64,000 nucleotides of DNA from Acinetobacter rudis (GTDB lineage Bacteria > Pseudomonadota > Gammaproteobacteria > Pseudomonadales > Moraxellaceae): positions 1 to 64,000 of the forward strand of contig NZ_BBRX01000022.1 in NCBI RefSeq assembly GCF_000829675.1. The letters run 5' to 3'. The notes under the pieces were generated by a model. The model saw only the letters and a list, made by a program, of their open reading frames with translations. It did no database searches and had not been told where the DNA came from. The translations under genes were made by a program, and so were the position numbers. Shown here one piece after another: positions 1 through 9,228 of the stretch (its first letter is position 1; each line of letters opens with the position of its first letter).

Positions 1-517
1 ATAAATTTTCTATATCTCGTCTTTTACGTATACGAATAAATTGAATATGGGCATAATCTGGATGCTGCATCATCGCAAGATATTTACCACGATTCTCTCG
101 ATAGGTTTTGATCATCCACCAAATGATAGAATCACGACTTAACAACTTAGAAAATTTTTCAGTGTTATTCGAGTCTTGCCAAAGTATCTTTTTAAAAATT
201 AAACGTGCCATAGTTCGATGAATAGATTGATACAAGTTTAAATGAAATGGCAAATCCAACCAAATGACCGTGTCTACGTCCTTCCATTTTACCGATGTAC
301 TTCGCGTATAGTTTCCATCAATCACCCACCCATCAGGCGATGCATCAATATGTTGCTGAATTTTTTTTAAAAACTCATGATCAGGACACTCCTGCCAGTC
401 ATCCAACCAAAATAAATTGTCCAATTCAATGTAAGTCAGTTGTAATTTTTCAGCTAACTTTTTAGATAAGGTACTTTTACCTGAAGCTGAGGTTCCAACG
501 ACATTAATTCGTTTCAA
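1..517 (-). CDS. P-loop nucleotide kinase-like protein (3' end outside window)
   Basis: The frame stays open for 172 codons to the window edge. It begins with a TTG codon at 517-515, preceded by a good AAGGAG ribosome binding site about nine bases upstream. The N-terminus reads MKRINVVGTSASGKST, a Walker A P-loop of the GxxxxGKS/T type. A D-rich stretch and WVIDGNY follow, as in the small adenylate-kinase-like family often named 'topology modulation protein' or FlaR. The substrate is unknown. It follows the rplT terminator on the same strand, so it probably has its own promoter. The C-terminus is not visible. Confidence 0.75.
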   Translation of the reverse strand, partial: MKRINVVGTSASGKSTLSKKLAEKLQLTYIELDNLFWLDDWQECPDHEFLKKIQQHIDASPDGWVIDGNYTRSTSVKWKDVDTVIWLDLPFHLNLYQSIHRTMARLIFKKILWQDSNNTEKFSKLLSRDSIIWWMIKTYRENRGKYLAMMQHPDYAHIQFIRIRKRRDIENL

Positions 518-590
518 TTATATTTGCTCCTTATCCTAAACCTATCTGTATTTTGACTCTCTCCTGATCGTGACGATAAAAATCAACACA

Positions 591-615
591 AAAAAAAGAT
601 CGCTTTCGCGATCTT
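591..615 (-). terminator. Rho-independent terminator after rplT
   Basis: An eight-base-pair perfect stem (AAGATCGC / GCGATCTT, 596-615) has a four-base loop. On the minus strand it is followed by a run of seven T. It ends the rpmI-rplT transcript. Confidence 0.85.
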
Positions 616-635
616 CTTTCTATCATCAATGATGA

Positions 636-995
636 TTAAGCAGCTAAAGCGCCTTTTGCTGTTTCAGCAAGAGCAGCAAATGCTACAGAATCATGCATCG
701 CGATATCAGCAAGTACACGACGGTCGATGATTACTTGAGCTTTTTTCAAGCCAGCAATCATACGGCTATAAGATAAGCCATTTTGACGCGCACCAGCGTT
801 GATACGAGCAATCCATAGAGCACGGAATTGACGTTTCTTTTGACGACGGTCACGGTAAGCATATTGACCTGCTTTAATTACCGCTTGGAACGCTACACGA
901 TAAACACGTGAACGCGCGCCATAGTAACCTTTAGCACGAGCAAGAATTTTTTTATGACGGCGATGAGCCTGTACACCACGTTTTACACGAGCCAT
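636..995 (-). CDS. rplT: 50S ribosomal protein L20
   Basis: This 119-residue, very basic protein has the N-terminus [18 protein letters not shown] and the internal motifs [10 protein letters not shown] and [19 protein letters not shown] of bacterial L20 (118 residues in E. coli). L20 binds 23S rRNA early in 50S assembly. In E. coli it also represses rpmI-rplT translation by binding its own leader. The gene lies 11 bases downstream of rpmI with a clear GGAG site before the ATG, so the two form one transcript that ends at the terminator at 591-615. In many gammaproteobacteria pheS and pheT follow rplT; here an unrelated kinase gene does. Confidence 0.97.
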   Translation of the reverse strand: MARVKRGVQAHRRHKKILARAKGYYGARSRVYRVAFQAVIKAGQYAYRDRRQKKRQFRALWIARINAGARQNGLSYSRMIAGLKKAQVIIDRRVLADIAMHDSVAFAALAETAKGALAA

Positions 996-1006
996 TTATA
1001 ATCTCC

Positions 1007-1201
1007 TTAGATGTATGGGCACATACGACGAACTGAAGCAACGTCACTTACGTGAACCATTACACAGCCGCGCAATTGACGGATACGCTTAGCAGATTTT
1101 TTGGTCAAAATGTGGCGTTTAAACGCTTGTTTACGCTTGAAACCGTTTGCAGTCGCTTTGAAACGCTTAGCTGCACCACGGCGAGTTTTTAACTTTGCCA
1201 T
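1007..1201 (-). CDS. rpmI: 50S ribosomal protein L35
   Basis: This is a 64-residue basic protein, [17 protein letters not shown] at the N-terminus, matching bacterial L35 in length and sequence. The frame is open 15 codons further upstream, but the ATG at 1201 gives the family's normal N-terminus and has an AGAGG-like site before it. L35 is a structural 50S protein co-transcribed with L20. The start is preceded by about 180 bases without a gene, which probably hold the promoter and leader. Three small genes and this spacer separate it from infC, which often lies directly upstream. Confidence 0.95.
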
Positions 1202-1382
1202 AACAACCTCTTTAAGCACCTGTTCGGCACGTGTGCACCATTGCAACCACGACCTGCAGGTAAGGGAGGCAGTATTCTAATCTATATGCGAACAAAACAA
1301 AAGCACTTACTCACTTCACTGAAAACTTTATTGGTCTATTATTTGTTTATAACTAACCTCTAACTAAATAACTTTAAGCGGA

Positions 1383-1808
1383 TTAAATCACACCCAAGAC
1401 CACCCAATAGACGAAGAGATAACGCCCCACCTTAGCTAGACTCACGATCAATAAAAATCGAGCAAAATTTTCTTTTAACAAACCCGCAATCAAGGTAATT
1501 GGATCACCAATGACAGGTAGCCAACTCAACAGTAAAGACCAATAACCATATTTTTGATAAATTTTCTCTGCTTTGAGCATATTTTTCTGTGAAACTGGAA
1601 ACCACTTACGATCTTTATATTGTTCAATCTTGATTCCCAAGTACCAGTTGACGCAAGAGCCTAATATATTGCCAACACTAGCCGAAAGCAGTAACAAACT
1701 TACCCAATACTTTTCTTGAAGCAATAGTGCAACTAAAACCGCTTCTGATTGAAGCGGTAATAATGTTGCCGATAAAAATGCGCTGCTAAATAAAATTAAA
1801 TAAGACAT
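1383..1808 (-). CDS. YqaA-like inner membrane protein (DedA/SNARE-associated superfamily)
   Basis: The 141-residue protein has several hydrophobic segments (roughly residues 3-28, 34-55, 90-108 and 118-140). The stretch around SWLPVIGDPITLIAGLL resembles the short YqaA branch of the DedA/VTT family, whose larger members move lipids across the membrane. The E. coli YqaA protein is about the same size and its role is not established. It lies 20 bases before the GST gene's stop, in the same orientation. The function here is family inference only. Confidence 0.75.
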   Translation of the reverse strand: MSYLILFSSAFLSATLLPLQSEAVLVALLLQEKYWVSLLLLSASVGNILGSCVNWYLGIKIEQYKDRKWFPVSQKNMLKAEKIYQKYGYWSLLLSWLPVIGDPITLIAGLLKENFARFLLIVSLAKVGRYLFVYWVVLGVI

Positions 1809-1828
1809 TAGCGCGTAATATTCTTCGT

Positions 1829-2446
1829 TTATACCTGAATTGCAAGTGCTCTCAGTACAGCTGGTCGAGCTTTAATACGCTCAAAGTATGCTTTGACTTG
1901 TGGGTAATCCTCTAGATCAATCTGCTGCCAATGATGAGTAATAATCCAAGGGAAAATTGCCATATCAGCAATTGAGTACTCACCCGCAACATAATCTTGC
2001 CCAATCAACTGCTGATTGAGTACACCATACAATCGTTTGGTTTCACTCACATAACGGTCAGTTGCATAGGCAATGCGCTCAGGAGCAAATTTACTGAAGT
2101 GATGATTTTGCCCAAGCATTGGACCAAAACCACCCATTTGCCACATTAACCATTGCTCCACCTCAACCCGTGCTTGTTCATCATTGGGATAAAACAAACC
2201 TGTCTTTCGGCCTAAGTATTGAAGTATTGCACCTGACTCAAAAATTGAAATTGGCTGATTATTTGGACCATTCTGATCAACAATGGCAGGGATTTTATTG
2301 TTTGGTGATATTTTTAAAAAGTCAGCTTGAAACTGATCATTTTCCATAATATTAATTGGGTAAAGATGATACTCTAAACCCATTTCTTCAAGGGCTATTG
2401 ATATTTTACGACCATTTGGTGTGCCCCAATAATACAAATCAATCAT
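1829..2446 (-). CDS. Glutathione S-transferase family protein, YfcG-like
   Basis: The 205-residue protein has an N-terminal thioredoxin-like domain (about 1-80) with TPNGRKISIALEE and SPNNKIPAIVD, followed by an all-helical C-terminal domain. The TPNG segment and the NNKIPAIVD cis-proline loop match YfcG/YghU-type GSTs, which in E. coli show disulfide reductase activity with glutathione. The exact substrate is not predictable. The start ATG at 2446 is the natural N-terminus (MIDLYYWGTPNG). The gene is flanked by small same-strand genes. Confidence 0.85.
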   Translation of the reverse strand: MIDLYYWGTPNGRKISIALEEMGLEYHLYPINIMENDQFQADFLKISPNNKIPAIVDQNGPNNQPISIFESGAILQYLGRKTGLFYPNDEQARVEVEQWLMWQMGGFGPMLGQNHHFSKFAPERIAYATDRYVSETKRLYGVLNQQLIGQDYVAGEYSIADMAIFPWIITHHWQQIDLEDYPQVKAYFERIKARPAVLRALAIQV

Positions 2447-2563
2447 AGTTTAACCTAATAATAAGACGCTCTATTTATATACATCTTTCTTTCAAAAATT
2501 GCCACATTACATTCCGCATGCAACGCAGTGTTTTTATATTGGATTGTTAAGCGACAAACAAAT

Positions 2564-2887
2564 TTATTTTTCGCTATCACGAAAATAAGCTTGTGCACAT
2601 AAACCTACATAACGTCGACCTAGATTACTGCCCGAGATCCACTCATCGACTTGAAACAAATCAAATAATCCGACTTTTACCAATGTTGGAATCGCAAGTT
2701 GTAATTCTTGTTCAACCCCACCGCGTTCACCTGCGTTATAACGTTGAATATTCACCAACATCGTCGCAACCGTACCTGTTTGCACACGACTTCCATCTTT
2801 GAGCTGAACCTCTGGTAGATACTCGCCTTCTGCGACAACTTTCTGATTTGCCTGCGCCAACTCTGGATTATTGCTCTTAAAAGTCAT
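2564..2887 (-). CDS. Small conserved protein of unknown function
   Basis: The predicted 107-residue soluble protein has no signal peptide or membrane segment. It resembles a small family seen in Acinetobacter and relatives (possibly the one called DUF7709), with the features LKDGSxVQTGTVATML and TLVKVGLFDLF. No catalytic motif is visible. It lies just after the infC terminator and upstream of the GST gene, all on the minus strand. The function is unknown. Confidence 0.65.
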   Translation of the reverse strand: MTFKSNNPELAQANQKVVAEGEYLPEVQLKDGSRVQTGTVATMLVNIQRYNAGERGGVEQELQLAIPTLVKVGLFDLFQVDEWISGSNLGRRYVGLCAQAYFRDSEK

Positions 2888-2942
2888 GATTTTTCCTATG
2901 TGTTGTAGGTCGAATTAAGCAGCTTATCAAATTTAAACAATA

Positions 2943-2972
2943 AAAAAAGCACCGCGTTTGCGATGCTTTTTT
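2943..2972 (-). terminator. Terminator after infC
   Basis: The stem GCACCGC / GCGATGC (one mismatch) extends into flanking A and T runs, 2943-2972, with a four-base GTTT loop. On the minus strand it ends in a T tract just downstream of the infC stop codon. Confidence 0.85.
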
Positions 2973-2982
2973 ATAGAGGTAT

Positions 2983-3534
2983 TTACTTTTTCTTTTTCGG
3001 TCCAAGTAACATACCCATTTGGCGACCTTCCATTTTTGGCGCTTGTTCAACTGCACCAAACTCAGCCACATCAGCTTCAATTTTTTGTAATTGAGCCAAA
3101 CCAAGCTGTTGGTGAGCCATTTCACGGCCACGGAAGCGCAGAGTAATTTTGACTTTGTTGCCTTCTTCTAAGAAACGAAGAATAGCACGCAGCTTCACAT
3201 TGTAATCCCCAACATCAGTACCAGGGCGCAACTTAATCTCTTTCACTTGCACTTGATGCTGTTTCTTCTTGGCATCTTTTTGCTTTTGCTTTAAATCGAA
3301 CAAATGCTTGTTAAAATCCATGATCTTACAAACAGGTGGTTCAGCATTAGCAACAATCTCAACCAAGTCTAAATCAACTTCTTCTGCAGCGCGTAAAGCC
3401 TCAGCTAATGAAACAATACCTCTCTGCTCACCATCTGCAGCAACGAGGCGTACCTCTTTTGCACGGATCTCATCATTAAGCGCAGGACGATTGCTTTTCG
3501 CACCTTGTTGTTGGTTACGTTCAGGCTGTTTAAT
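2983..3534 (-). CDS. infC: Translation initiation factor IF-3 (AUU start)
   Basis: The 183-codon product carries the IF-3 N-domain ([18 protein letters not shown]) and C-domain ([17 protein letters not shown], then [19 protein letters not shown]). It ends with the basic GPKKKK tail. No ATG precedes the conserved N-terminus. The right start is ATT at 3534-3532, six bases after the thrS stop, with a GGAG site inside the thrS 3' end. E. coli infC also starts at AUU, and IF-3 represses its own translation by rejecting that codon; the same control is inferred here. It is translationally linked to thrS. Confidence 0.96.
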   Translation of the reverse strand: MKQPERNQQQGAKSNRPALNDEIRAKEVRLVAADGEQRGIVSLAEALRAAEEVDLDLVEIVANAEPPVCKIMDFNKHLFDLKQKQKDAKKKQHQVQVKEIKLRPGTDVGDYNVKLRAILRFLEEGNKVKITLRFRGREMAHQQLGLAQLQKIEADVAEFGAVEQAPKMEGRQMGMLLGPKKKK

Positions 3535-3539
3535 CTTTC

Positions 3540-5462
3540 TTACTCCACAATATACCGGCCACGTTCGGCAACGGCGACATTTACTAGGTCAATAAAGGCA
3601 TCTACTGACATAGTCCCTAAATTTTTTCCAGAGCGGGTACGAACGTTTAACGTACCTTCTTCTACTTCCCGATCACCAAGTACAACCAGATAAGGAATGC
3701 GCTCTAATGTACGCTCACGAATCTTAAAGCCGATCTTCTCATTTCTCAAGTCTGAAATGGCGCGAATTCCATTTTCTTTGAGTTTTGCGACCACTTGTTC
3801 ACAAGCAGCAGACTGAGAATCGGTGATATTCATGACACATGTTTGAACTGGTGCCAACCATGGCGGCATAAAGCCAGCGTAATGTTCAATAAGTATACCA
3901 ATAAAACGCTCAAAACTTCCAAGAATTGCACGGTGCAACATTACAGGATAGTCACGATCATTATCTTCAGTTACAAATGTAGCATCTAAACGCTCTGGCA
4001 TGTTTGGATCACACTGGATCGTACCACATTGCCATACACGACCTAGACAGTCTTTCAGAGAGAATTCAATCTTAGGACCATAGAATGCACCTTCACCTGG
4101 TTGTAATTCCCATGGTAAACCTGCGGCATCCAATGCATCTGCAAGTGCTTTTTCAGCAGTATCCCACATATCTTCACTGCCCACACGCTTTTCTGGGCGT
4201 GTTGAGAGTTTCATTTGTACTTCTTCAAAACCAAAGTCACGATACACATCGAGTGTTAACTGAATGAACTTCGCCACTTCTTCCGCGATTTGATCTTTAG
4301 TACAGAAAATGTGTGCATCATCTTGAGTAAAGCCACGTACACGCATAATTCCGTGAAGAGAACCAGACGGTTCATTACGATGACAAGAACCAAACTCTGC
4401 CAAACGAATAGGCAACTCACGGTAAGATTTCAAACCTTGGTTAAAGACTTGTACATGACATGGGCAGTTCATTGGTTTTACAGCATATTCACGACTTTCT
4501 GAATGTGTTGTAAACATATTTTCTGCATAGTTTTCTGCATGACCAGACTTTTTCCACAAGGTTAAATCAACAACTTGTGGAGTACGGATCTCTTGGTAGC
4601 CATTGTCTTGTTGTACTTTACGCATATACTGCTCAAGTACTTGATAAATCGTCCAACCATTAGCATGCCAGAACACCATACCAGGTGCTTCTTCTTGCAT
4701 ATGGAACAAGTCAAGTGCTTTACCGATCTTACGATGATCGCGTTTTTCGGCTTCTTCAATTCGTTTGATATAAGCAGCTAATTCTTTTTTATCCGCCCAA
4801 GCCGTACCATAAATACGTTGCAACTGTTCATTTTTGGCATCACCGCGCCAGTATGCACCTGAAATTTTAGTCAATTTAAATGACTTTAAAAATTTCGTAT
4901 TTGGTACATGTGGGCCACGGCACATGTCGACATATTCTTGATGGAAGTACAAGCCCATCGCTTGCTCGTCTGGCATATCTTCAACCAAACGTAATTTATA
5001 GTCTTCACCACGTTCAGTAAATAATTTGATCACTTCAGCACGAGGCGTCATTTTCTTAATGACATCGTAGTCTTGATCAATCAATTGCTTCATGCGTGCT
5101 TCAATAGCAGCCATATCATCTAAGGTAAATGGTTTTGGCATCCAAATATCGTAATAGAACCCTTCTTCAATAACAGGTCCGATTACCATTTTAGCTTCAG
5201 GAAACAATTGCTTAACTGCATGACCCACTAAGTGAGCACAAGAGTGGCGAATAATTTCAACACCTTCAGCGTCTTTCGGGGTAATAATTTGTAGTGTTGC
5301 GTCTTCACTAATCAACTCGCAAGCGTCTACTAAACGATCATTAACACGCCCAGCAACCGTGTTTTTAGCAAGTCCCGGTCCTATACTTTTGGCTACATCT
5401 AATACAGATACAGCTTGATCGAAACTTTTTTGGTCGCCATTCGGCAATGTGATAATTGGCAT
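3540..5462 (-). CDS. thrS: Threonyl-tRNA synthetase
   Basis: The 640-residue class II synthetase (642 in E. coli) attaches threonine to tRNA-Thr. It has an N-terminal TGS domain (1-61), the editing domain with H73xxxH77 ([10 protein letters not shown]), and a catalytic core. In the core are the zinc cysteine in MNCPCHVQ and motif 2 in [14 protein letters not shown]-terminal anticodon-binding domain follows. Start ATG at 5462, with AAGGA seven bases upstream. It is first in the thrS-infC unit. A hairpin immediately before the ribosome binding site (5480-5508) could be a translational operator. Confidence 0.98.
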   Translation of the reverse strand: MPIITLPNGDQKSFDQAVSVLDVAKSIGPGLAKNTVAGRVNDRLVDACELISEDATLQIITPKDAEGVEIIRHSCAHLVGHAVKQLFPEAKMVIGPVIEEGFYYDIWMPKPFTLDDMAAIEARMKQLIDQDYDVIKKMTPRAEVIKLFTERGEDYKLRLVEDMPDEQAMGLYFHQEYVDMCRGPHVPNTKFLKSFKLTKISGAYWRGDAKNEQLQRIYGTAWADKKELAAYIKRIEEAEKRDHRKIGKALDLFHMQEEAPGMVFWHANGWTIYQVLEQYMRKVQQDNGYQEIRTPQVVDLTLWKKSGHAENYAENMFTTHSESREYAVKPMNCPCHVQVFNQGLKSYRELPIRLAEFGSCHRNEPSGSLHGIMRVRGFTQDDAHIFCTKDQIAEEVAKFIQLTLDVYRDFGFEEVQMKLSTRPEKRVGSEDMWDTAEKALADALDAAGLPWELQPGEGAFYGPKIEFSLKDCLGRVWQCGTIQCDPNMPERLDATFVTEDNDRDYPVMLHRAILGSFERFIGILIEHYAGFMPPWLAPVQTCVMNITDSQSAACEQVVAKLKENGIRAISDLRNEKIGFKIRERTLERIPYLVVLGDREVEEGTLNVRTRSGKNLGTMSVDAFIDLVNVAVAERGRYIVE

Positions 5463-5479
5463 AAAAAAATCCTTAAGGA

Positions 5480-5508
5480 GTGATGCCCCATACTCAAGAG
5501 CATATCAC
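5480..5508 (-). promoter_or_regulatory. Hairpin upstream of the thrS ribosome binding site
   Basis: On the minus strand GTGAT-AT-GC pairs with GCATCAC, leaving a 13-base loop and a two-base bulge. It ends five bases before the AAGGA site. E. coli ThrRS represses its mRNA by binding tRNA-like hairpins at this place; the position fits, but no anticodon mimic is evident to me. Confidence 0.35.
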
Positions 5509-5723
5509 CGCGAGATTATGATCGAGGATTAACCCCAAAATAAAAACGGTGGAAATAACGTAAGCCCAAATTTTACACGCTTCGTCCCGATTAATAAACC
5601 TTTGAATGTATATTTAGCTAGCACCATTTATAAAATAATTTAAACTTCGCAATAATCTCTATATCTCATTAAGTAAATATACATATTTTAATTGTTTTAT
5701 ATTAGATACATATTTAAATACAA

Positions 5724-5747
5724 AAAATGAAGGCAAGCCTTCATTTT
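5724..5747 (-). terminator. Terminator after the 5780-6430 gene
   Basis: A perfect 11-base inverted repeat (AAAATGAAGGC / GCCTTCATTTT) lies 32 bases past the stop codon. The A/T ends give a T-rich tail on the minus strand. Confidence 0.75.
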
Positions 5748-5779
5748 GATCGTCTGAACTCTTAACTTAATGCATTGTA

Positions 5780-6430
5780 TTAAATTGCTTTAAACTGACT
5801 CTCATTAATAAGTGCATCTATTTGAAGAGTAATATGCTTGCCCATTTGATGACTTTTCACGATTTCACGAATCACTTCAATTCGTTCAATTGCTTTCATA
5901 TCCAGCCAACCGATTAATATTGAGCTCTCAACAGATATAGATAAATCATCACAAGCAATATAATTTTTTACTCGAAATAAAATTTCATCAAAAGTTTGTA
6001 GAACCTGCTCGCGGTATGCTGGATACTGAATCGCAAGTTTGGCTAGACTTTCGGTCAATACAAACAACAAGTCTAATTTAATATGACGACATGCTTGGAT
6101 TAAATAAGGTATAACCTGCTCACCCATCATTTCAAATACACGAATATAATTTGAAACCCATTCATCATCTGCATTCATGCGATTTAAATGCATCACGATT
6201 TTGGGGCACTCTTCAACCTGTTTTAGTGCTCCTAAAGCATACAGAGCATAATACATAGAGAAAAATTCTCGGTCACTACCATAATACAGCTTGGCATCTG
6301 TCACGATGGCGATTAATTCAGGAACATCTTTTAAATCAATTTGATATTGAGATAAAGAGGTAGCAAACTGATGTAATAACTCCAACTTACCTACAGGACT
6401 TGGTAGTTGCAGTAACTGATTAAGAAGCAT
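5780..6430 (-). CDS. Unrecognised helical protein, possibly HEAT-repeat-like
   Basis: The 216-residue protein is leucine-rich, acidic to neutral, with no signal peptide or membrane segment. It looks like a chain of paired amphipathic helices (for example GEQVIPYLIQACRHIKLDLL and ESLAKLAIQYPAYREQVLQ), which suggests an alpha-solenoid. I do not recognise the family. It is a single gene with its own terminator, divergent from the acyl-CoA synthetase at 6710. The 279-base spacer between them is AT-rich and should carry both promoters. Confidence 0.65.
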   Translation of the reverse strand: MLLNQLLQLPSPVGKLELLHQFATSLSQYQIDLKDVPELIAIVTDAKLYYGSDREFFSMYYALYALGALKQVEECPKIVMHLNRMNADDEWVSNYIRVFEMMGEQVIPYLIQACRHIKLDLLFVLTESLAKLAIQYPAYREQVLQTFDEILFRVKNYIACDDLSISVESSILIGWLDMKAIERIEVIREIVKSHQMGKHITLQIDALINESQFKAI

Positions 6431-6709
6431 AATGCTGCACCTCTGAACTCCCTTAAAGAAAGTCTATTAAACTAGTCAGAATTATAATACTTCTATAAAT
6501 TTTATAAATAGCTTTTCAAGTCAGTATTTTGTTGATTTATTGAAACTTGTCTTCAATACACAAAAATAACTTTTGTTATATTACATTATTTATTTTTACC
6601 ATTATCTTTTATTAATATCCGATCAGTACTCGACTAAAGCATAAATGCAAGATAGATTTGAACTGAATATCTTAGTATCAGCAAAAAATAATTAAATGGA
6701 GTTAATTAA

Positions 6710-8353
6710 ATGAGTGCATATGACGCGCTAGAACGTAATCCCGCCAATTTTGTTGCACTTTCACCACTACGTTATTTAGAACGTGCAGCTTATATATACC
6801 CAGATCAAGATGCCATTATTCATGGCTCACGCCGCATTAGCTGGCGCGATACTTATCGACGTTGTCGTCAATTTGCCCATCAACTGGAGCAATTAGGTAT
6901 AGGTAAAAATGATACGGTATCGGTATTACTTCCCAATATTCCAGCCATGATCGAAGCACATTTTGCAGTTCCTATGGCTGGTGCAGTGCTCAACACGCTC
7001 AACACTCGACTTGATGCTAAAACGCTAGGCTTCATGCTAGAACATGCTGAAACCAAAGTCCTTTTAGTTGATCCAGAATTTGCAGCATTAGCCCAAGAAG
7101 CTGTCGATCTAGTTTCACATGAAATTTATATCATTGATGTGGCTGATAGTGAATATGAACATCATGCGATTACAGCTCGCATTGGGCAAATTGAATATGA
7201 AGACTGGATTGCTACAGGTGACGAAAATTATGAATGGCATCTCCCCCAAGATGAATGGGATGCAATCAGCCTCAACTATACTTCAGGGACCACGGGTAAT
7301 CCTAAAGGGGTGGTTTATCATCATCGTGGTGCTTATATTAATGCGGCCAGTAATATTATTGCTTGCGGTATGACACCCCGTGCTAAATATTTATGGACAC
7401 TCCCACTCTTTCACTGCAATGGCTGGTGCTTTGCTTGGACGATTGCTGCAAATGGCGGCACCAATATTTGCCTTAGAAAAGTCGACTCAGCTTTAGTTTA
7501 TCAACTCATTGAACTACATAAAGTTGATTATTTCTGCGGCGCTCCTATTGTACTTTCCATGCTGATCAACACCCCAAAACATCAACAAATCCGATTTAAA
7601 CATCATGTTGAAGTTATGGTTGCTGGTGCTGCGCCACCTGCTGCAATCATTGAAGGTATGCATCATATTGGTATACAAGTGAACCATGTTTATGGCCTCA
7701 CTGAAACCTATGGACCTTCTGCACTCTGTGCTTCTCAAGCGGGCTGGAGTGAACTGTCTATTCAAGAACAAGCTCAATTGCATTCACGTCAAGGAGTTCC
7801 ATATCCATTACAAGATGGTATGCGTGTACTCGATCCAGAGACCATGCAGCCTGTGCCTAATGATGGCACAACCATGGGAGAAATTATGTTCCGTGGCAAT
7901 ATCGTGATGAAGGGCTATCTCAAAAACCCACAAGCAACGGCCGAAGCATTTAAAGGGGGTTGGTTCCACACAGGTGACTTGGCAGTTTGCCAGCCTGATG
8001 GTTATGCCAAAATTATGGACCGCTCTAAAGATATTATTATTTCAGGTGGAGAAAACATTTCCTCATTAGAGGTCGAAGATGTTCTCTATACGCATCCAGC
8101 AATTATGACTGCTGCTGTAGTTGCCAAACCTGATTTACGTTGGCAAGAAGTACCTTGTGCTTATATAGAGCTTAAGCCAGAAACCACCACCACACCAGAA
8201 GAAGTGATTGAGTTTTGTCAAAAACACTTAGCACGCTTTAAAGTACCTAAAGAGGTCATTATTACTGAAATACCCAAAACCTCGACGGGTAAATTGCAAA
8301 AATTCATCTTAAGAGAATGGGCACAGCGTAATTTTGATGCAACAGCGCAGTAA
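6710..8353 (+). CDS. Medium/long-chain acyl-CoA synthetase (AMP-forming), AlkK-like
   Basis: The 547-residue member of the adenylate-forming ANL superfamily would activate a carboxylic acid to its CoA thioester. The AMP-binding P-loop YTSGTTGNPKG is at about residues 189-199. The adenine motif VYGLTETYGP is near 325, the hinge region YAKIMDRSKDIIISGGE near 440, and the catalytic lysine segment PKTSTGKLQK near the C-terminus. Length and the N-terminus (ALERNPANFVALSPLRYLERAA) match the AlkK/DMSP-lyase-associated fatty-acyl branch. The start has GGAG about seven bases upstream. It is monocistronic, ending at the terminator at 8371-8397. The precise chain length is not predictable. Confidence 0.88.
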   Translation: MSAYDALERNPANFVALSPLRYLERAAYIYPDQDAIIHGSRRISWRDTYRRCRQFAHQLEQLGIGKNDTVSVLLPNIPAMIEAHFAVPMAGAVLNTLNTRLDAKTLGFMLEHAETKVLLVDPEFAALAQEAVDLVSHEIYIIDVADSEYEHHAITARIGQIEYEDWIATGDENYEWHLPQDEWDAISLNYTSGTTGNPKGVVYHHRGAYINAASNIIACGMTPRAKYLWTLPLFHCNGWCFAWTIAANGGTNICLRKVDSALVYQLIELHKVDYFCGAPIVLSMLINTPKHQQIRFKHHVEVMVAGAAPPAAIIEGMHHIGIQVNHVYGLTETYGPSALCASQAGWSELSIQEQAQLHSRQGVPYPLQDGMRVLDPETMQPVPNDGTTMGEIMFRGNIVMKGYLKNPQATAEAFKGGWFHTGDLAVCQPDGYAKIMDRSKDIIISGGENISSLEVEDVLYTHPAIMTAAVVAKPDLRWQEVPCAYIELKPETTTTPEEVIEFCQKHLARFKVPKEVIITEIPKTSTGKLQKFILREWAQRNFDATAQ

Positions 8354-8370
8354 GATCAGTTTGAATAACA

Positions 8371-8397
8371 AAAAAATCCGGCAATGCCGGATTTTTT
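8371..8397. terminator. Bidirectional terminator between acyl-CoA synthetase and darP
   Basis: A perfect 12-base stem AAAAAATCCGGC / GCCGGATTTTTT has a three-base loop. It gives a U tract on both strands and separates two convergent genes. Confidence 0.92.
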
Positions 8398-8416
8398 GTG
8401 ATCACTATGACTTTGA

Positions 8417-8956
8417 TTAAGTGTTATCTGAAATCAAAGCCACTTGCTGTACATAGTTAAATAACTTCAACTTAGACGCTGCAATTTGCTCTTCATCTGC
8501 CTGCTGACTCATATCACGATGTACACGCAACAAGTGCTGGCGTAACGTATGACGCTCTGTAGCATTGTACATCTTGGCAAATTCGTTAATCACCGGATCG
8601 CCTTGTGCAATAATACGATCAACCCAGCGCTGCAATTGAGCAGTTTTCTTTAAACCTTGCTGCGGGGTCAAATAAGATAAAATTACAGTTTCATCTTCAT
8701 TACGTAATAACTTACCGATACGTTGAAATTGGCGACGACGCGCTTCATGAGAAGTAATTAATTGAACATCTAATAACGCATCAATCAAACGCTCTTCCAC
8801 TGGAAGTTGCTGAATCTGCTTTTTAGATAAGTTCGCTAATTGCTCACCCAATGCTGCCATACGCTGTACGGCCTTCTTTTGTTCTGTTTTACTTGCACGT
8901 CCTTCCAAAGATTCATAATCATCTTCTGAAAAACGTTGTTGCGGACGTCGTGCCAC
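8417..8956 (-). CDS. darP: Ribosome biogenesis factor DarP (YjgA)
   Basis: The 179-residue basic/acidic helical protein matches the YjgA (DUF615) family: SEDDYESLEGRASKTEQKKAVQRMAALGEQL near the N-terminus and the conserved ARRRQFQRIGKLLR in the middle. In E. coli DarP assists late 50S subunit assembly. The start is GTG at 8956 with GAGG ten bases upstream; no ATG fits. It follows ptsO by two bases and is probably co-transcribed with rapZ and ptsO. Confidence 0.93.
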   Translation of the reverse strand: MARRPQQRFSEDDYESLEGRASKTEQKKAVQRMAALGEQLANLSKKQIQQLPVEERLIDALLDVQLITSHEARRRQFQRIGKLLRNEDETVILSYLTPQQGLKKTAQLQRWVDRIIAQGDPVINEFAKMYNATERHTLRQHLLRVHRDMSQQADEEQIAASKLKLFNYVQQVALISDNT

Positions 8957-8958
8957 GA

Positions 8959-9228
8959 TTAATCTGCCTCATAAAATTTTGCTGCAAACAATGCTTGTAC
9001 TTCTTGCAATGCTTGCTCTTCGTCCACACCCTCGATGACTAATCGCAAGGTAGACCCTTTGCCCGCCCCCAGCATCAATAAAGAAAGAATATTTTTGGCA
9101 TCAACCAATTTATCACCTTTACCAATTTGGATGGTTGAACGAAATTTGGTGGTGATTTCAATCAAACGACCAGATGCGCGTGCATGTAAACCGAGTTTAT
9201 TTATTACATCAATCTGAGTGTCAATCAT
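8959..9228 (-). CDS. ptsO: Phosphocarrier NPr (HPr family) of the nitrogen PTS
   Basis: The 89-residue HPr fold protein has the phospho-accepting His15 in [11 protein letters not shown] and the second conserved block [14 protein letters not shown]. The residue aligned with HPr Ser46 is Asn46, so control by HPr kinase is not expected. This fits NPr, which relays phosphate from PtsP to EIIA-Ntr in regulation rather than sugar uptake. Its ATG overlaps the rapZ stop by four bases, as in the common rapZ-ptsO pair, so translation is coupled. ptsN, often upstream of rapZ, is not in this window. Confidence 0.93.
   Translation of the reverse strand: MIDTQIDVINKLGLHARASGRLIEITTKFRSTIQIGKGDKLVDAKNILSLLMLGAGKGSTLRLVIEGVDEEQALQEVQALFAAKFYEAD

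Larger units (their letters stand above)
5463..5779. other. Intergenic leader of thrS and spacer
   Basis: This is a 317-base gene-free stretch. It holds the thrS ribosome binding site, a leader hairpin, an AT-rich probable promoter zone (about 5600-5720) and the terminator of the next minus-strand gene at 5724-5747. I see no coding frame or RNA gene in it. Confidence 0.6.

Noticed and set aside
8959..9228. Assignment as sugar-PTS HPr (ptsH)
   Set aside because: The position of Ser46 is Asn and the gene is fused by overlap to rapZ, both typical of NPr.
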